In this document: positions 10,440 to 22,042 of the stretch, in pieces
Position numbering within the stretch: the first letter of the stretch is position 1
Layout of the letters: each line of letters opens with the position of its first letter
Source: Panaeolus papilionaceus
Taxonomy: Eukaryota; Basidiomycota; Agaricomycetes; Agaricales
Reading direction: 5' to 3'
Assembly (NCBI GenBank): GCA_015501605.1
Contig: JADNRZ010000003.1
Coordinates: forward strand, 310,001-374,000
DNA length: 64,000 bases
Notes under the pieces: generated by a model
What the model was told of the DNA's origin: nothing
Seen by the model: only the letters and a program-made list of their open reading frames with translations
Database searches by the model: none
Translations under genes and position numbers: made by a program

Positions 10440-12120
10440 TTACGCGGTTTCTGAGAAGAACTTGGTAATCTCGTTGGCAATAAATTCATCGTCTTGAGGA
10501 TTTGCGCCCCCTCCAGCTTAAAAGATACGAGGAGTGAATGAATTTGGGGTAGATGCAAGACAATATAAAAGCATGACACACCCATATGACCCCAAACGGT
10601 GTCAATAACTACAAGTTTTGCATTATTTCCCAGCACTGCGACTTCGTCGGCACTATCCTCGGGCTGAAGAATGGCGTCAGTGAGAATAGGCTTCGCTGCA
10701 TTTGAACGAGACTTAAACTTACAGGGAAATACAGGTCGGTCTTGCTGGGCATAATTAACCCCTTCGCTTTGATTTGTCCCAAGCAGCTAACAAATGCTTG
10801 GTCTGTTCCAGCGCCTTGGTCTACCAATGAAACGTCGCCGTTATACCAGGTATGAAGCAGGGAGATGAGGTCGTTCGCGTCCCAATGGGACAAAAACGAT
10901 TCCTCCCAGTCCTCACGGAGGAATGATTGGAGGTCGGGGAACCTTCGGAAAATAAGTCGAGGTCAAACAGCATAACGCGACATTGAGTGAGAGAAATTAC
11001 CTGCCACCCTGCTTATACCCATGTTGCCTGAACCACTGCACGATCGAAAGGGATTTTGTCCTTGAGTCGCTGTCAATGCCGAATGAGAATTCTACTTACA
11101 GTTTGGCCATATGCCCAGGCGCTATAAGCCCTGCCAAATGCACGAAGTCCGTGCTGTGGTGGGGAGGTATAATGACCGTCGAGAAAGTCCTTCGAATTTA
11201 CCAAGGCGGCTTTGGGTCCCTCGAGGAAGCTTTGGTGATTTAATCTGAGAAGAGGGGTTAAAATACTGAGGTGCACACACACCATTTGTTGTGCATGCTG
11301 GTACGAGCAGAACCGCAGATCGATACATATCTAACCGAATCAAATACTGACTTCAACATCTTCGAGATTCATTCAAATCGATGGGTCTCACCTTTCGACG
11401 ACATCGGGATACACTACAGGCCAGTAATATGCCTGAGTTGACTGCATCAGTAGCGATAAAATGAAGGATAACTAGTCATCAACTTGCCTGTTGCCCGCCC
11501 ATAGAAAACCCTACAACTGCGAAAACTTTTTTAATGCCGAGTTTTTGTAGAACAGCGTATTGAGCACCGCTGGGGGTGGGGAAGATAAACCCAAATCCGA
11601 TGATGGAGAGGTTCTACATCTTACGCACATGTTGTCCTCATAAGAGATGTGTGGGAAGTAAGGACCATTATACGGAGCAGGCTGGAAATGTGTAGTCAAA
11701 TATATGTATCATGAAGAGACTTGCTTTGCCTACAGTGTTCGAAGGAGATGACGACTGTAGTTTGAGAAACAGATACCATCAGTAGGTATCTCTACATCTC
11801 ATGAAGAGTCTGACCTCTCCATTGCAGAACAAAGCCAACGTCACAACAAAATATTTCTTCGTGTTCAAAACCTTGTTCTCTCCGACCATGTAGGATTGAC
11901 CTGTACGAGAAAAAAAAAGAGACGAGGATTAGACAAGGTTCTGATTCCAATGAGGATGTGACTCGCTATCTAATTTTCCTCCGTAGCAGGTTGGAAAAAC
12001 GATGCAAGGGTTTTTTGGATCTCCATACGTCCGGTAGGCCGTTTTTGCATCTGGCAAGACGCCTCCTGCAACTCTCAACCGGCCATGGTTCAGGTACTGA
12101 GTCGGGGGTTCGGAGCTCAT
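10440..12120 (-). CDS. Alpha/beta-hydrolase, homoserine O-acetyltransferase family
   Basis: From MSSEPPTQYLNHGRL the chain runs through AYRTYGDPKNPCIVFPTCYG, SQSYMVGENK, ALFCNGESSSPSNT, PYNGPYFPHISYEDN, the nucleophile elbow VVGFSMGGQQA, ICGSARTS, GPKAALVNSKDF, and the late acid and His region ending with GHMGGGANPQDDEF. The catalytic triad (Ser in GFSMGG, a later Asp, His in GHMGG) can be seen. Basidiomycetes carry several such proteins that are not true Met biosynthesis enzymes, so the substrate is open. Two introns appear to use GC donors (11901-11966 and 11433-11487), and one exon is only 21 bases (SSSPSNT). An in-frame upstream ATG at 12168 would add 16 residues; I prefer 12120 because family members begin near there. 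Confidence 0.85.
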
Positions 12121-12615
12121 TGGGTGCGCAGTGCTGACTGTAGTGAGTGAATTTGGAAGATGGAGCAAGAGAGAAGCTGTTAGTGAGAGTCGTTATATAT
12201 CACCCAAGTGTGATAACATGGGACCCCTATTGAGATTCATCAGTCGAAGAAGAAGGTCAGGGGGATGAATACCTACTTTTGGAAGTTATTCCATGAGGTG
12301 CATTTCAAACTTTCTCATATAATTATATATGTGGCCGCAATCTCATAGCTATGACTTGAAACCACGGTCTCGTGCACACTTTCAATTGAACAGAGCTTTC
12401 TCTTGGATGCTCGAGATCAACCTTTGGATTACATGGCTAAACCTGCGTGACAGTTCTGCCCCGTCAATCTCACAGGTACTATCCCTGGAACAAAATGGCC
12501 CTATGCGCTGCTAATATCATAGACGTACTCACCATGCACTTAGGATGGACTTCAATCACACCGCCACTTCTTGAATGAGAAAGAATGTAGTGTATATCCG
12601 GAGCATTACAAGGCG

Positions 12616-14389
12616 TTAGTCTACTTCTAGGACCGTACCACGCTGCACACTTCCCCAACCTAAGGATTACAACATTTATATCAGTCACCTCCAAAAACTG
12701 AAATAATTTACTATACTTACCGACAAGCCGCCAATGCTTCTCGATACGACGAGAGAGGGCGACCTTTTCGCCGACCTCTGTACAAGCTGGAGAGGTCAGT
12801 TGGATCTTGGCCAAATCAGCCTTGACACTGATAACACGTCCTCCAGTCGATGTTGAACCAATGTTGATTAGAAGAAGTTCGTTCTTGACGAGTTTGCTAA
12901 CTTTGGTCTGCTTCTTGTCTTCCGTCTTGACACCAAGCAAGCGACGGAGCAAGAACAAGCTGATCTCCAATTCTAGATTGAAAAAGGTTAGCGTGATATT
13001 TTGATCGGTAAGAAAGAAGGACTAACCTGTGTAGATTTTGGGTAGCTTTCCGACAGCGCCTAGCACCTGTCCAACAAGACGATCGGCTCTGCAGAGTGTG
13101 GGGTCGATTCTCGTACCGACACCAATCAAACCGCCAGGTACAGCAAATTGAAGAAGGTTATTCTCAGCATGAAGTGACATTATTCTGCTGAAAATTGGTT
13201 GACACTTGTTGCGACCAGCGCTGTCCTTGGTGACGATACCAGGTCGAATCTCGACTTCTTGGCCAATTTTCAAAACACCCGTCAGGATGGAACCACCAGC
13301 AACACCTCCCTTCAATTCGTCAACTTCAGCACCAGGTTTGTTGACGTCGAAGGACCGAATCACGATAAGGCGTGGGTCTGAAAGGAAGTCACGGACAGGG
13401 ATGGGGATTCGTTTGACGATGTACTCGTTGACGGCGTCAATGTTGTACTTCAGTTGGGCAGAGATGGGGACAATCGGTGAAAACTCGGCAACAGTACCTG
13501 TATAAATTTAGTCATTAAAAGTCTGTTTGAAATCCAACCGGACTGCGAATGTTTACCCTTAACGAAAGCCGATATACTCTTCTGGTGCTCCAAAGCCTGG
13601 GCCTCCTTGATCAGGTCGACCTTGTTCTGCAGAATGATAATGTTTTCAAGCTTCATGATCTCCACAGCTGCAAGATGCTCCGATGTCTGGGGTTGAGGAC
13701 AGGTTTCATTTCCAGCGATTAGCAGTAGGGCAGCGTCCATGACTGCAGCACCATTCAACATGGTGGCCATCAGAATGTCGTGTCCGGGACAATCAACGAA
13801 GGAGACGTGTCGAATCAACTTCATCCGACTTCCGCATCCTGGACGCTCACATGGTGGATTATCTTCTTTATCCGAACGATATGAACGATAACAGCCAGGT
13901 CTTGGGCAAGCCTCATTCTCGCATTTGTAGATCTAACATAGATTAGATGATCACTTCAATACCAGCGAATGTTATAAGCCACACCTTTGCATTTGCATAA
14001 CCAAGCTTGATAGTAATATTTCTGACGAGCTCATTCTTGAATCTGACTGTCATGACACCAGAGATGGCTTTGACCACCGTTGATTTTCCGTGAGCGACAT
14101 GTCCGATGGTACCTACCCAGAGGCTTTAGTTTGACGGATTATCCATTAGTTTACGATAGATCTAGACACACCCAAGTTTATCGTAGCCTAATACAAGGTT
14201 ACAGATATGAGAATAGTCCATGAACCAAGCACCTAAATCCCATACCTGTTTTGAGATAACCTCTGGTGATAGAGGCGTCAATTTGGTAGCATCTACATCG
14301 ATAATCTGAATGTTATCGGTCTCATCGTCGTCTTCCTCCTCAGATTCAGAGTCTTCCTCGCGTTTCTGGAGCGTTTCGTCCCCTGGCAT
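12616..14389 (-). CDS. GCD11: Eukaryotic translation initiation factor 2 gamma subunit
   Basis: This is the GTPase subunit of eIF2, which carries initiator Met-tRNA to the 40S ribosome. The start [20 protein letters not shown] is the usual acidic fungal N-terminus. The G1 loop is GHVAHGKST, followed by a Cys cluster for zinc (C....C.R.GC and later C.R.GC), G3 DCPGHD, and G4 QNKVD. Domain II ([20 protein letters not shown]) and domain III ([20 protein letters not shown]) are complete. The last short exon gives [14 protein letters not shown] and stops at 12616. At least six exons are joined with consensus introns, and nothing appears broken. Confidence 0.96.
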
Positions 14390-16470
14390 TTTTGTACAGA
14401 CGTAGAGCGTAAGATCTGAGAGCAAAGATCGCTTGCAGAGGCTTACTTGACGCGGAATTTGCTTACTGCCAAAAATGCGATGTATTTTTAAGCGGAGTTT
14501 GAAACTTGTTAATGAGTCGACCAACATGTTGCTCAAGTCACTTTCTCCCTTTAGCTCCAACCTTATGATGACTATGAATACGATTATCTATGTATGAACC
14601 GGCATTGATATTTGGAGTACCCAGAAGAGGATATACCTGCCGTTATTCTACCGTCATATTGGTTTTTCCTTGATTGAGGCTTTAGAAGAAGAAAGCACCC
14701 TTCATACTAGAGCAACTTACTGTCAACCAAGAATGAATTAAAAATCATGTTGGGTTTCGTCTGCACTCCGCTCAGGTCGACACTTGCTTGGGAATAAATA
14801 CTTCAGTGCTTCCTTAGGTGTTGTCGGTCAATCTGATTGATAGCTCCCTGGTCGTTGAGACCGAGACATGGCACCTGTATCTAACACACCCAGACAACGC
14901 TCATCTCGGTTTGTCTCTTATTCCTAAACCTCTGGCATGTCCTTAGGCGAACGTACGTTCTGCGTTGCAATGTATAGCTTATACAACTTTGGGTAAGGTT
15001 TTGCTGTCTAGACAACACCAAGTTTCCTGGTCAGGTCATCCCCATCTCTAGAAACCCGGGCCAGGTTCGTTTCATTCAACTGCAAAAACACATCATCAAA
15101 GGAGACTAACCTTATAATCTCTTCAGCTTTTTCCCAAATCAGACCCATCCACAGGTAAGTCGTTGCTTCCATCTCCTCGTGTGTTTTATGAAGGCCATGG
15201 ATGCTGACACCCTTCTTTTAATTTACTTTCAGAGAAACCTGAACAATCCAATCGGGATGGCCCAGCTGCAAACCTAATCATAGGCAATTCCTATTTAATG
15301 AACACAGAATTAGACAAACTTGACCATGCCTTCAGCCGTTCTCTCTGTAATCCAGCAAGAATAGCTTGTTCAAGATTCCCTAGACACAAGGTTTTCCTTT
15401 GCGGAAATGATATCAGGTTGGCAGGCGCAGCTGGAGAGTATGCGTCTAAAAAGGGCCACGAACTCAGAAACGGATTGTGCTGAGAGAATTCTGATCGTGC
15501 GGAGCAGGGTGGTTTATTTGCCGACTGATACGAGTAAGTTTGGAATGGTCTTTTGTCAGTTTGTCCTCAACCTTTCGAACCTCTCGGAAAACCTCCGTAT
15601 ACTGAGATATTTTTTATCCAAGCCATTTGGTCCCCCATGAACTCGCACGTCATTTTGACAAGCGACATTTGACACAAGTTAACCACTAGGATTGGCCACC
15701 CTCCATCTAAAATATGGTCATGCTGTTGCTGTTGTCTACCCCTATAGCACATCTCTCACTCTGCATTCAAGAATTCTTGAAATTCTTTTTAAAATCGTTG
15801 CGAATGGCAATAAACATGCTTATCAGACACGCTCCATTTTCGTTCATATCTGACCAATAGTACTTTGGGGGGTAATCATTAGCGGTCAGCATGCTCTCAT
15901 TTTCCTTTTGGGGAATTGGTGGTGCGCCAACATCTGTCAAACTGGAGACAATTATTTTATTTGACCGGTGTTTTTGTGCGATACTCGAACGATAGCACTT
16001 GCATCCAGCTCCAAAAGACGTTCTTGATCTCATGGTCTGCTCACCTCTCCTGTGCTATTGTACAGCGCGGATGACAAGCGCCACGCACAGACGTCGAACT
16101 CAACGGAACGTTTGAGCAGCTGTACCGAGGAAGATTAAACGGATGCAGGGATAAATGGAAAAGTCCATTTTGGGCACGCCCCTGATGAACGGGTAGCCAA
16201 AGATTGTAAGTGGAAGATATTTTTCCACGGCTGATTTCCACTGATTCGAAACTACATCATTGGTCATGACAGATGTCCATCTAAATTTACCCACAACCCC
16301 CTCTGTCGGTGCATTTTTGGCTTTATGCATGCAGGGTTCACGGAAGGAAAATTGGGTCTCTATAAAATGTCGGCCATTGAAAGGTTGTCGATACGTGGAA
16401 TTCCCCGGTCGACATATCCCCCATTACGATTCGTGACAGTCGCTCCTCTATCTTTTCCCCTACCACGCTC
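14390..16470. other. Long intergenic stretch, no gene assigned
   Basis: About 2 kb. At 15155-15235 the plus strand has a splice-like pattern (CCACAG then GTAAGT, and later TTTACTTTCAG), which could be a non-coding or leader exon. Short minus-strand frames at 15767-16330 have no recognisable domain. The right end is the probable promoter of the terpene synthase. Confidence 0.4.
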
Positions 16471-18041
16471 ATGGCCATGTCGAGCGAACAATATCGACTA
16501 CCCGTGTTGCTTCACAACTGGCCATGGACGCGTAAGTTGAGTCCCCATTACGAACAGGCGAAGAGGGAGTCGAGTGTGTGGGTCGAGTCATTTAAACCCT
16601 TTGGTGTAAAGGGGCAAAAGGCGTTCAACGCATGTGACCTTAGTGCGTTCAGACTTTACTCATATTAACTGAACCTCTAATTAACATCAATGAAGACCTC
16701 CTCGCGTCTCTTGCCTACTCTGCTTGTGACAACCCAGGTATGCGCATCGCGGTAATACCCATGGTTCGAATTGTATCTGATTGTTATCGCGACATAGATT
16801 TTATACGTCTAGGATGCGATCTCATGAACTTCTACTTCGTGTACGACGAGTACACCGACATCGCTGACCCCGAAGAAGCCAACCGACTCGCGAATCTAGT
16901 GATCAACACAATGCGAAACCCCAGCCATTCGACGGGCGAGCAGCACCTACTGGCCGAAATGACCAGGCAGTGAGTAATAGCCACGATAGCTTTCTTTACC
17001 ATTTAACATCCAACAATTGGGGAACGTTTCAGGTTTTGGCAGCGAGCACTAAATTGTGCTGAGCCCGCATCGATGTGCTTCCAACATTTTATTACGACGT
17101 CCGAATTGTACCTTCATGCTGTCACGCAGGAAGCTGAAGATAGACAACACAATGTGATGCGTAAAATTGCAGATTACCTGCCTTTACGCCGCGAGACATG
17201 TGGTGCACGACCATCTCTTGCTCTTTATGAATTCGGTCTTGGCCTCCCCGAAGAAGTCACATCGCATCCTGTCCTCGAGGCACTAACACAGGACGCCATT
17301 GACCTCATCATTTTTATCAACGTTTGTGCACCCCTTATGACAAGTGAATTAGGCACTGATTGAGACTATTCGGTTCAGGATATGCATTCATATGTGCGCG
17401 AGATCTCGTGTGGCCTTGCAAATCATAACATCATCACTCTCATCATGCTCGAATATGGTCTAGGCCTACAAGAAGCGCTCGACTCACTGGCGACGCGAAC
17501 GGACGAGGTCATCGAGCGCTTTTTGGCTAATGCGAAGAAGTTGCCCTCATGGGGAGAAGAAATTGATTCGAAAGTTCAGATATATGTTGACAGCCTGGGT
17601 CAGTGGGTCCGTGGGAGCGACGATTGGAGCTGCGAGGCCATGCGGTATCATGGAACCGAGGGTTTGCGAATTCGAGATACCAGGCTAATCACAATATGTC
17701 CTCGTAAAGCGAACTATGTGAAAGAGGACGAAGTTCCGAAAGAGGTGGCGGCGGAGGTGATTCAGGTGAAGGAGATTGAGGCGAAGGAGGATTCCACAAC
17801 ATGGGAAGGGGGAGGCGAGGCCAAGCAGGGGGGATCAAATGTCATGCATCAGTCATGTTCGACATGGACGAGTCCGACGATGTCAGAGAAAACCCAGTCT
17901 CAATGGACCCCTGAAGCATCAAAAACATCAACGTCAACGACTCATGTCACCTGGATCACTAACAGGATGAAATTCTGGTGGAAGTCTCTTTCCGTTTTAC
18001 TGCGCGATTTCTTCTCCGGTACCCGTCGGTTGCGAACGTAA
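16471..18041 (+). CDS. Sesquiterpene synthase (class I terpene cyclase) with long C-terminal tail
   Basis: Five exons (16471-16642, 16696-16737, 16798-16969, 17033-17321, 17379-18041) give 445 residues. The start YRLPVLLHNWPW and NLLASLAYS are typical of basidiomycete sesquiterpene synthases. The metal-binding aspartate motif is DEYTD at residues 88-92 (NFYFVYDEYTD). The NSE triad is intact at N225, S229 and E233 (NDMHSYVRE). The RY pair is R314-Y315. Such enzymes cyclise farnesyl diphosphate in the cytosol. After the NSE the usual acidic GDD-type residues are replaced (ISCGLANHNIIT). About 110 residues beyond the normal end form a Lys/Glu-rich, then Thr/Ser-rich tail, closing with an aromatic, basic helix (MKFWWKSLSVLLRDFF). 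No P450 or other pathway gene is adjacent. The product cannot be told from sequence. Confidence 0.92.
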
Positions 18042-19154
18042 TGTTCGTGTGCCTCTCACTCCTTAAGGTTATCTACGTTGCGGAAGTAGCATATTCACGC
18101 TCCATATTACGAAGTCGGCTTGTTTTTGTCTTGTCGATGAGCAGTTAATATTTCTGGCACATTCATACATATGTACAATTCCCCCTCATTGGTATTATTC
18201 CCATTTCCCCTATTCATCCCTATCCACTCGTTTACTTCTCAGTTTGGACTTCGTGTTGACAAACCATGTTGTACTCATATAACTCACTTCTCCACAACAT
18301 CCATCATTGTAATCAACACTTGCATGTTACAAGGAGGTTTCCATGACCAGTCCTTTAACCACACTCCCTTATGGATACTAAAGTGTATTGTATATACTGT
18401 TTCTCAAGGTGACAGCGTCCATTCAATGGTCAACCTCTTGATTGGTCTAATCGATAAGCGTGCCCACTGCCCATTTTGAAGACAGGTACGAGTGATATTC
18501 CTTACCCAAGACCGACCTGAAGAGAATGAATGGCCGTATCCAATGATAACAATTGTGTATGAATCCCCTTTCGATTCGGCAGGGAGAAAACAAGTCTCCA
18601 AATTTCCTCTTTCAACCTGTGAGCCTCATGGGTGATGGCGGTGTATGGAATCGTGGATCCTATGGGAAATCGGTATTATTGAGGACACACAAGTCACATA
18701 AGTGAGAAATAAAGTAGGTATTGATTGCAGTGTTTCCAAGAACCAACAAGAACATTCGGTGTGCGATTTCGGGGACCATACACGACGTCCGTCCACTTTT
18801 GTCGAGATCTGGCTCGGCTCCGATCGTTCAACAGATTGCTTGGAAGTCTATTTAGCCGTTAGGAGCTTTCTCTACCTCTGGCAAGCTATTGATAGGAGAA
18901 CGACAACGCTCAACGTCGCGTGCCAGTGTCATGTATTGAGATACATCTATCATATAAATAAGGTGTTCCTACATATAACATGTGCAAGTTATCATAATTA
19001 AGTGTCAGTTATTTAAATAAGCCCAGATGTCGCCAATATTTCCAAGCATTAATCCCGGCATCTCGAAGGCCAGATTCCAGTGGCGCCAAAATGGCACACT
19101 CCATTTTGTCCCTCGTTCGAACATCATTTCAATCATCATTGGATTGAGGTGTTC
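18042..19154. other. Intergenic, no gene seen
   Basis: This stretch lies between the terpene synthase and the convergent glycoprotein gene. It is AT-rich, with short frames only and no motif I can support. Confidence 0.5.
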
Positions 19155-20777
19155 TCATCCACGACGGACGAGATGATTCCTCGTGTCCAAAAGTCGAGGG
19201 TCGTCGCTCGACACCTCCTCATAAGATGGGGGAGGCTGTGCATTCGACACATCGTCTGAGTCTAGGTGTCTCTGATCCTCTCCGCTGTATACTAAGGTGT
19301 TTGAATGGTTTGGGCTACGTGGCATGTAGCGATAGGTGCTCATGGAGAAGTGGGAAGACGCTATGTCGTCGTAGCGTGGATGAGTGGGGTAGAGTTCGAA
19401 CGTTTCTGCCTGGTATTGACCGAATGGGATTGCCGCTTGGCTGACGATGAATGGTGTGATTGTGGCTGTTGGACTGAGAGATACACCGTTGCGATCGTGA
19501 TGGACGAAGGGTTCAACTGGAATATTAACTTAATACGCTGTTATTTGAAAGGTAAGGTTCACGTACTGGGTGTATACCGACCCCTCTTCGAAAGGGAAGG
19601 ACTGGTCTTCTGTAATCGTTTGCGGAGGAAATAAACGGCAGTGACAAACATCATGAGGAAAAAAGCCGTTCCGACACAAGCTCCGATGATGATGCTGGTG
19701 GGTATACCTTTAGAGGGCGCTGGTGTCAATGAGGGATTTCCTGTTTGTAACACAAGACTGGGCATATTGGCGATGCTTGCAAAAGTAGGCTGATAAAGCA
19801 TGTAGTCAAAAATAAACGTCTGATTGAGGCATTCCACCACTGTTACAGTGAGATTATGATCTCCTGAATCCAGAAAATCGTAGGATTGGAATTGGAAGTG
19901 TGGCTGCTGACCAAGCTCAGAAACAAACTGTGGAGTGTCGACTTTGACTTGGAACTTCCGAATCATGGAAGACCCATCAAGAGTGAAGTTCAAGGATAGC
20001 ACTCCGATATTCGACCAGGTGAATACTCCATAAACAGCAGCTGCCTTTCCTACAGGTACAATAGAGTTCACTTCATATGAAAAGATTTGACACTGCGTCC
20101 AAACGTACCTGTAAAGCGAAATGCCATACTATCCCCTATGGAAGACGTTTGATGGGTTGTGTTTTGATAGGTAAACCCATCGACGCCTGGCCCAGAATTA
20201 AATTGCTCTGAGCTTCTCTTCCACCCTCCCGCATAAGCCAGAATACCAGAGCTATCGTCGTTGTCTACAATGGCTCGCTGCTCCAAGAGTGGGGTGCTTG
20301 ATCCTGCGGCTACAACAGCGTAGTCAAAGGTAGCGCCCGCAATTCTCGTGAGCGAGACCGTGTGTTTTCCATCAGAAAGAGTGGGCGTTTGAAACCACTG
20401 TCGGTAGCTGGGTGGATTTGGATCACCATATGTAGCGTTATAAGGAATGGAGTCATCAATGTTGACGATAAATATCTGAGAGTCTGGAAAAGTAGGGGGC
20501 GTCACACCAAAGAAAGCTGCCGAAGTACCTATATCACATCCAATCCACAACATCAGCCTCACGAGCACAGGAAGTTCTTGCTATATTCACCTATAAACTC
20601 TAGGGTCATGGACCCAAACGTTCCGCTGTTTCCGAGGGCGAAATCTGGTGTGTGAGCACTCTCGTTGAACCATTGAGGGGATTTCGAGCTGTTCCATGAT
20701 GCAGGACCACCGAATATGAGGCCATCCTTCTTTGTGTCATCAAATACGATCGAAAGAGAGCTGTTTAAGCTCGTCAT
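19155..20777 (-). CDS. Single-pass surface glycoprotein with PPxY cytosolic tail
   Basis: Exons join as MTSLNSSLSIVFDD to LEFIG, then TSAAFFGVTPPTFPDSQ to AFRFTG, then KAAAVYGVFTWSN onward. This gives two beta-rich extracellular modules of the kind repeated in many Agaricomycete proteins (WNSS..WFN; DNDDSSGILAYAGGWKRSS; YQNTTHQTSSIGDSMAFRFTG). Many N-glycosylation sites are visible. One membrane helix follows (SIIIGACVGTAFFLMMF), then basic residues and a cytosolic tail with PPPSYEEVSSDD near the end. PPxY is a ligand for WW domains, as in Rsp5/Nedd4 ligases, so ubiquitin-driven turnover is plausible. No clear signal peptide is seen at the chosen start. An upstream exon could be missing. Confidence 0.78.
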
Positions 20778-22042
20778 TACATGGAAAAAGGTGCTCTCAG
20801 CTGTGGCTGCTGGAGGGTTCTGTTCAAGGCGGCATCGTTCGCTGGTATGCTGTCGCCGGCAACACATCATTTCCACGCACCACCCCGTCTGCGGCTGTGC
20901 TCATTATGTCCCTGCATCTTAGTGCACAATTTCGCAAGTGCTTCAAAGCAGTCTCGGGCAATTTTGCAAGGAAATACATGGCGAGTTTTGCTCCTTATCC
21001 TCTAATTTTTCGAGCCTCTGCGAATTGGGCGAGGACAACTGGTTATCGTCGGAGACTTGGAGTACATAGTTTATCCGAGAAATCGGCGGGCCGCGTCCCG
21101 CATGGGTTTCGATATGAGGCATCGCGTTGTTTATTAAATGACCATGTGCATGGGCGCTCCGTCGGTTGATTGTACAAACAGTGCGATCAGAAAAACCAAT
21201 GACTGAACAGATATCGAGACAGGCCCTTATCCCAAAAATAGAGTGATATTGCGCTGCCAGGCTCAGAAATAAGTGGGTAATGATCTTCCGAGTCGAGAGC
21301 TCCCAAATGCTCAAAATAAGTATAAAATTTACCCAGGGTGTGCAGCGTGCACTCTGTTGTTCAGAATATTTCCAACACGGTGGAGCTTCGATGGGACTTT
21401 TGACCAGGGCGTTGTTGTATTTACATTGGTCGCTTCCATATCAGTGTCCGTCCAACTGTTGTTTTTGTTCGCCGCCTGTCGTAACAGTTTTGACATTGAG
21501 CTGACCAACTTGATCTGATACCATACGATACATTTTAGCTTGAAGTGCTCTAGCTCGCAGTCCCAGAACGAAAGAAGAGACTAATAAACGGTTCCCATGA
21601 GAGTGTAGCTCATTGTCATTGTTCTCGACAGTGACGGGAATATTGATGTGACTCGAGGTGTGACAGGTTCGAAGGAAAGGACAATGAGGCAGAACAATGA
21701 GGTTGATTGTGCTTGACTTGGCTCGTCCTTTGACTGCCGGAGAATTCAAACAAATCGTTCGAGCGTGTGCTTGAGTATTTAAACAATGAGGGACCTCAAC
21801 GACGCCCTTTTTTACGACAATCACCTTAATACTGCTGACTACAGCGAACAGTGGCCTTTTAAAGCCATCCCCGACGCTCTCTTTCATTTCCTCTTCTTAC
21901 CGGTGCTGGTGCATCTTAATCGTCCTTTTGCTAGACTCTGGACGTTTTAACGGCTTAGACAGCTAATTTCTGCTTCCACGAACATCTCAACCTCACGACG
22001 ACAAGTCCCTTCATTTATTCCCCCAAGACATCAAGAATCAAG
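20778..22042. other. Divergent promoter region, no gene assigned
   Basis: This stretch separates two divergent genes. A minus-strand frame at 21441-21887 (about 148 codons) and others nearby show no domain, helix pattern or splice support. Confidence 0.45.

Noticed and set aside
15140..15240. Possible third snoRNA host intron
   Set aside because: Donor and acceptor are good, but no C box and D box pair of proper spacing was found inside.
16471..18041. Terpene biosynthetic gene cluster
   Set aside because: Neighbours are a translation factor and a surface glycoprotein; no P450, transporter or other tailoring enzyme is nearby.
21441..21887. 148-codon minus-strand frame in the divergent promoter
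   Set aside because: No domain or splice support; lies where two promoters are expected.
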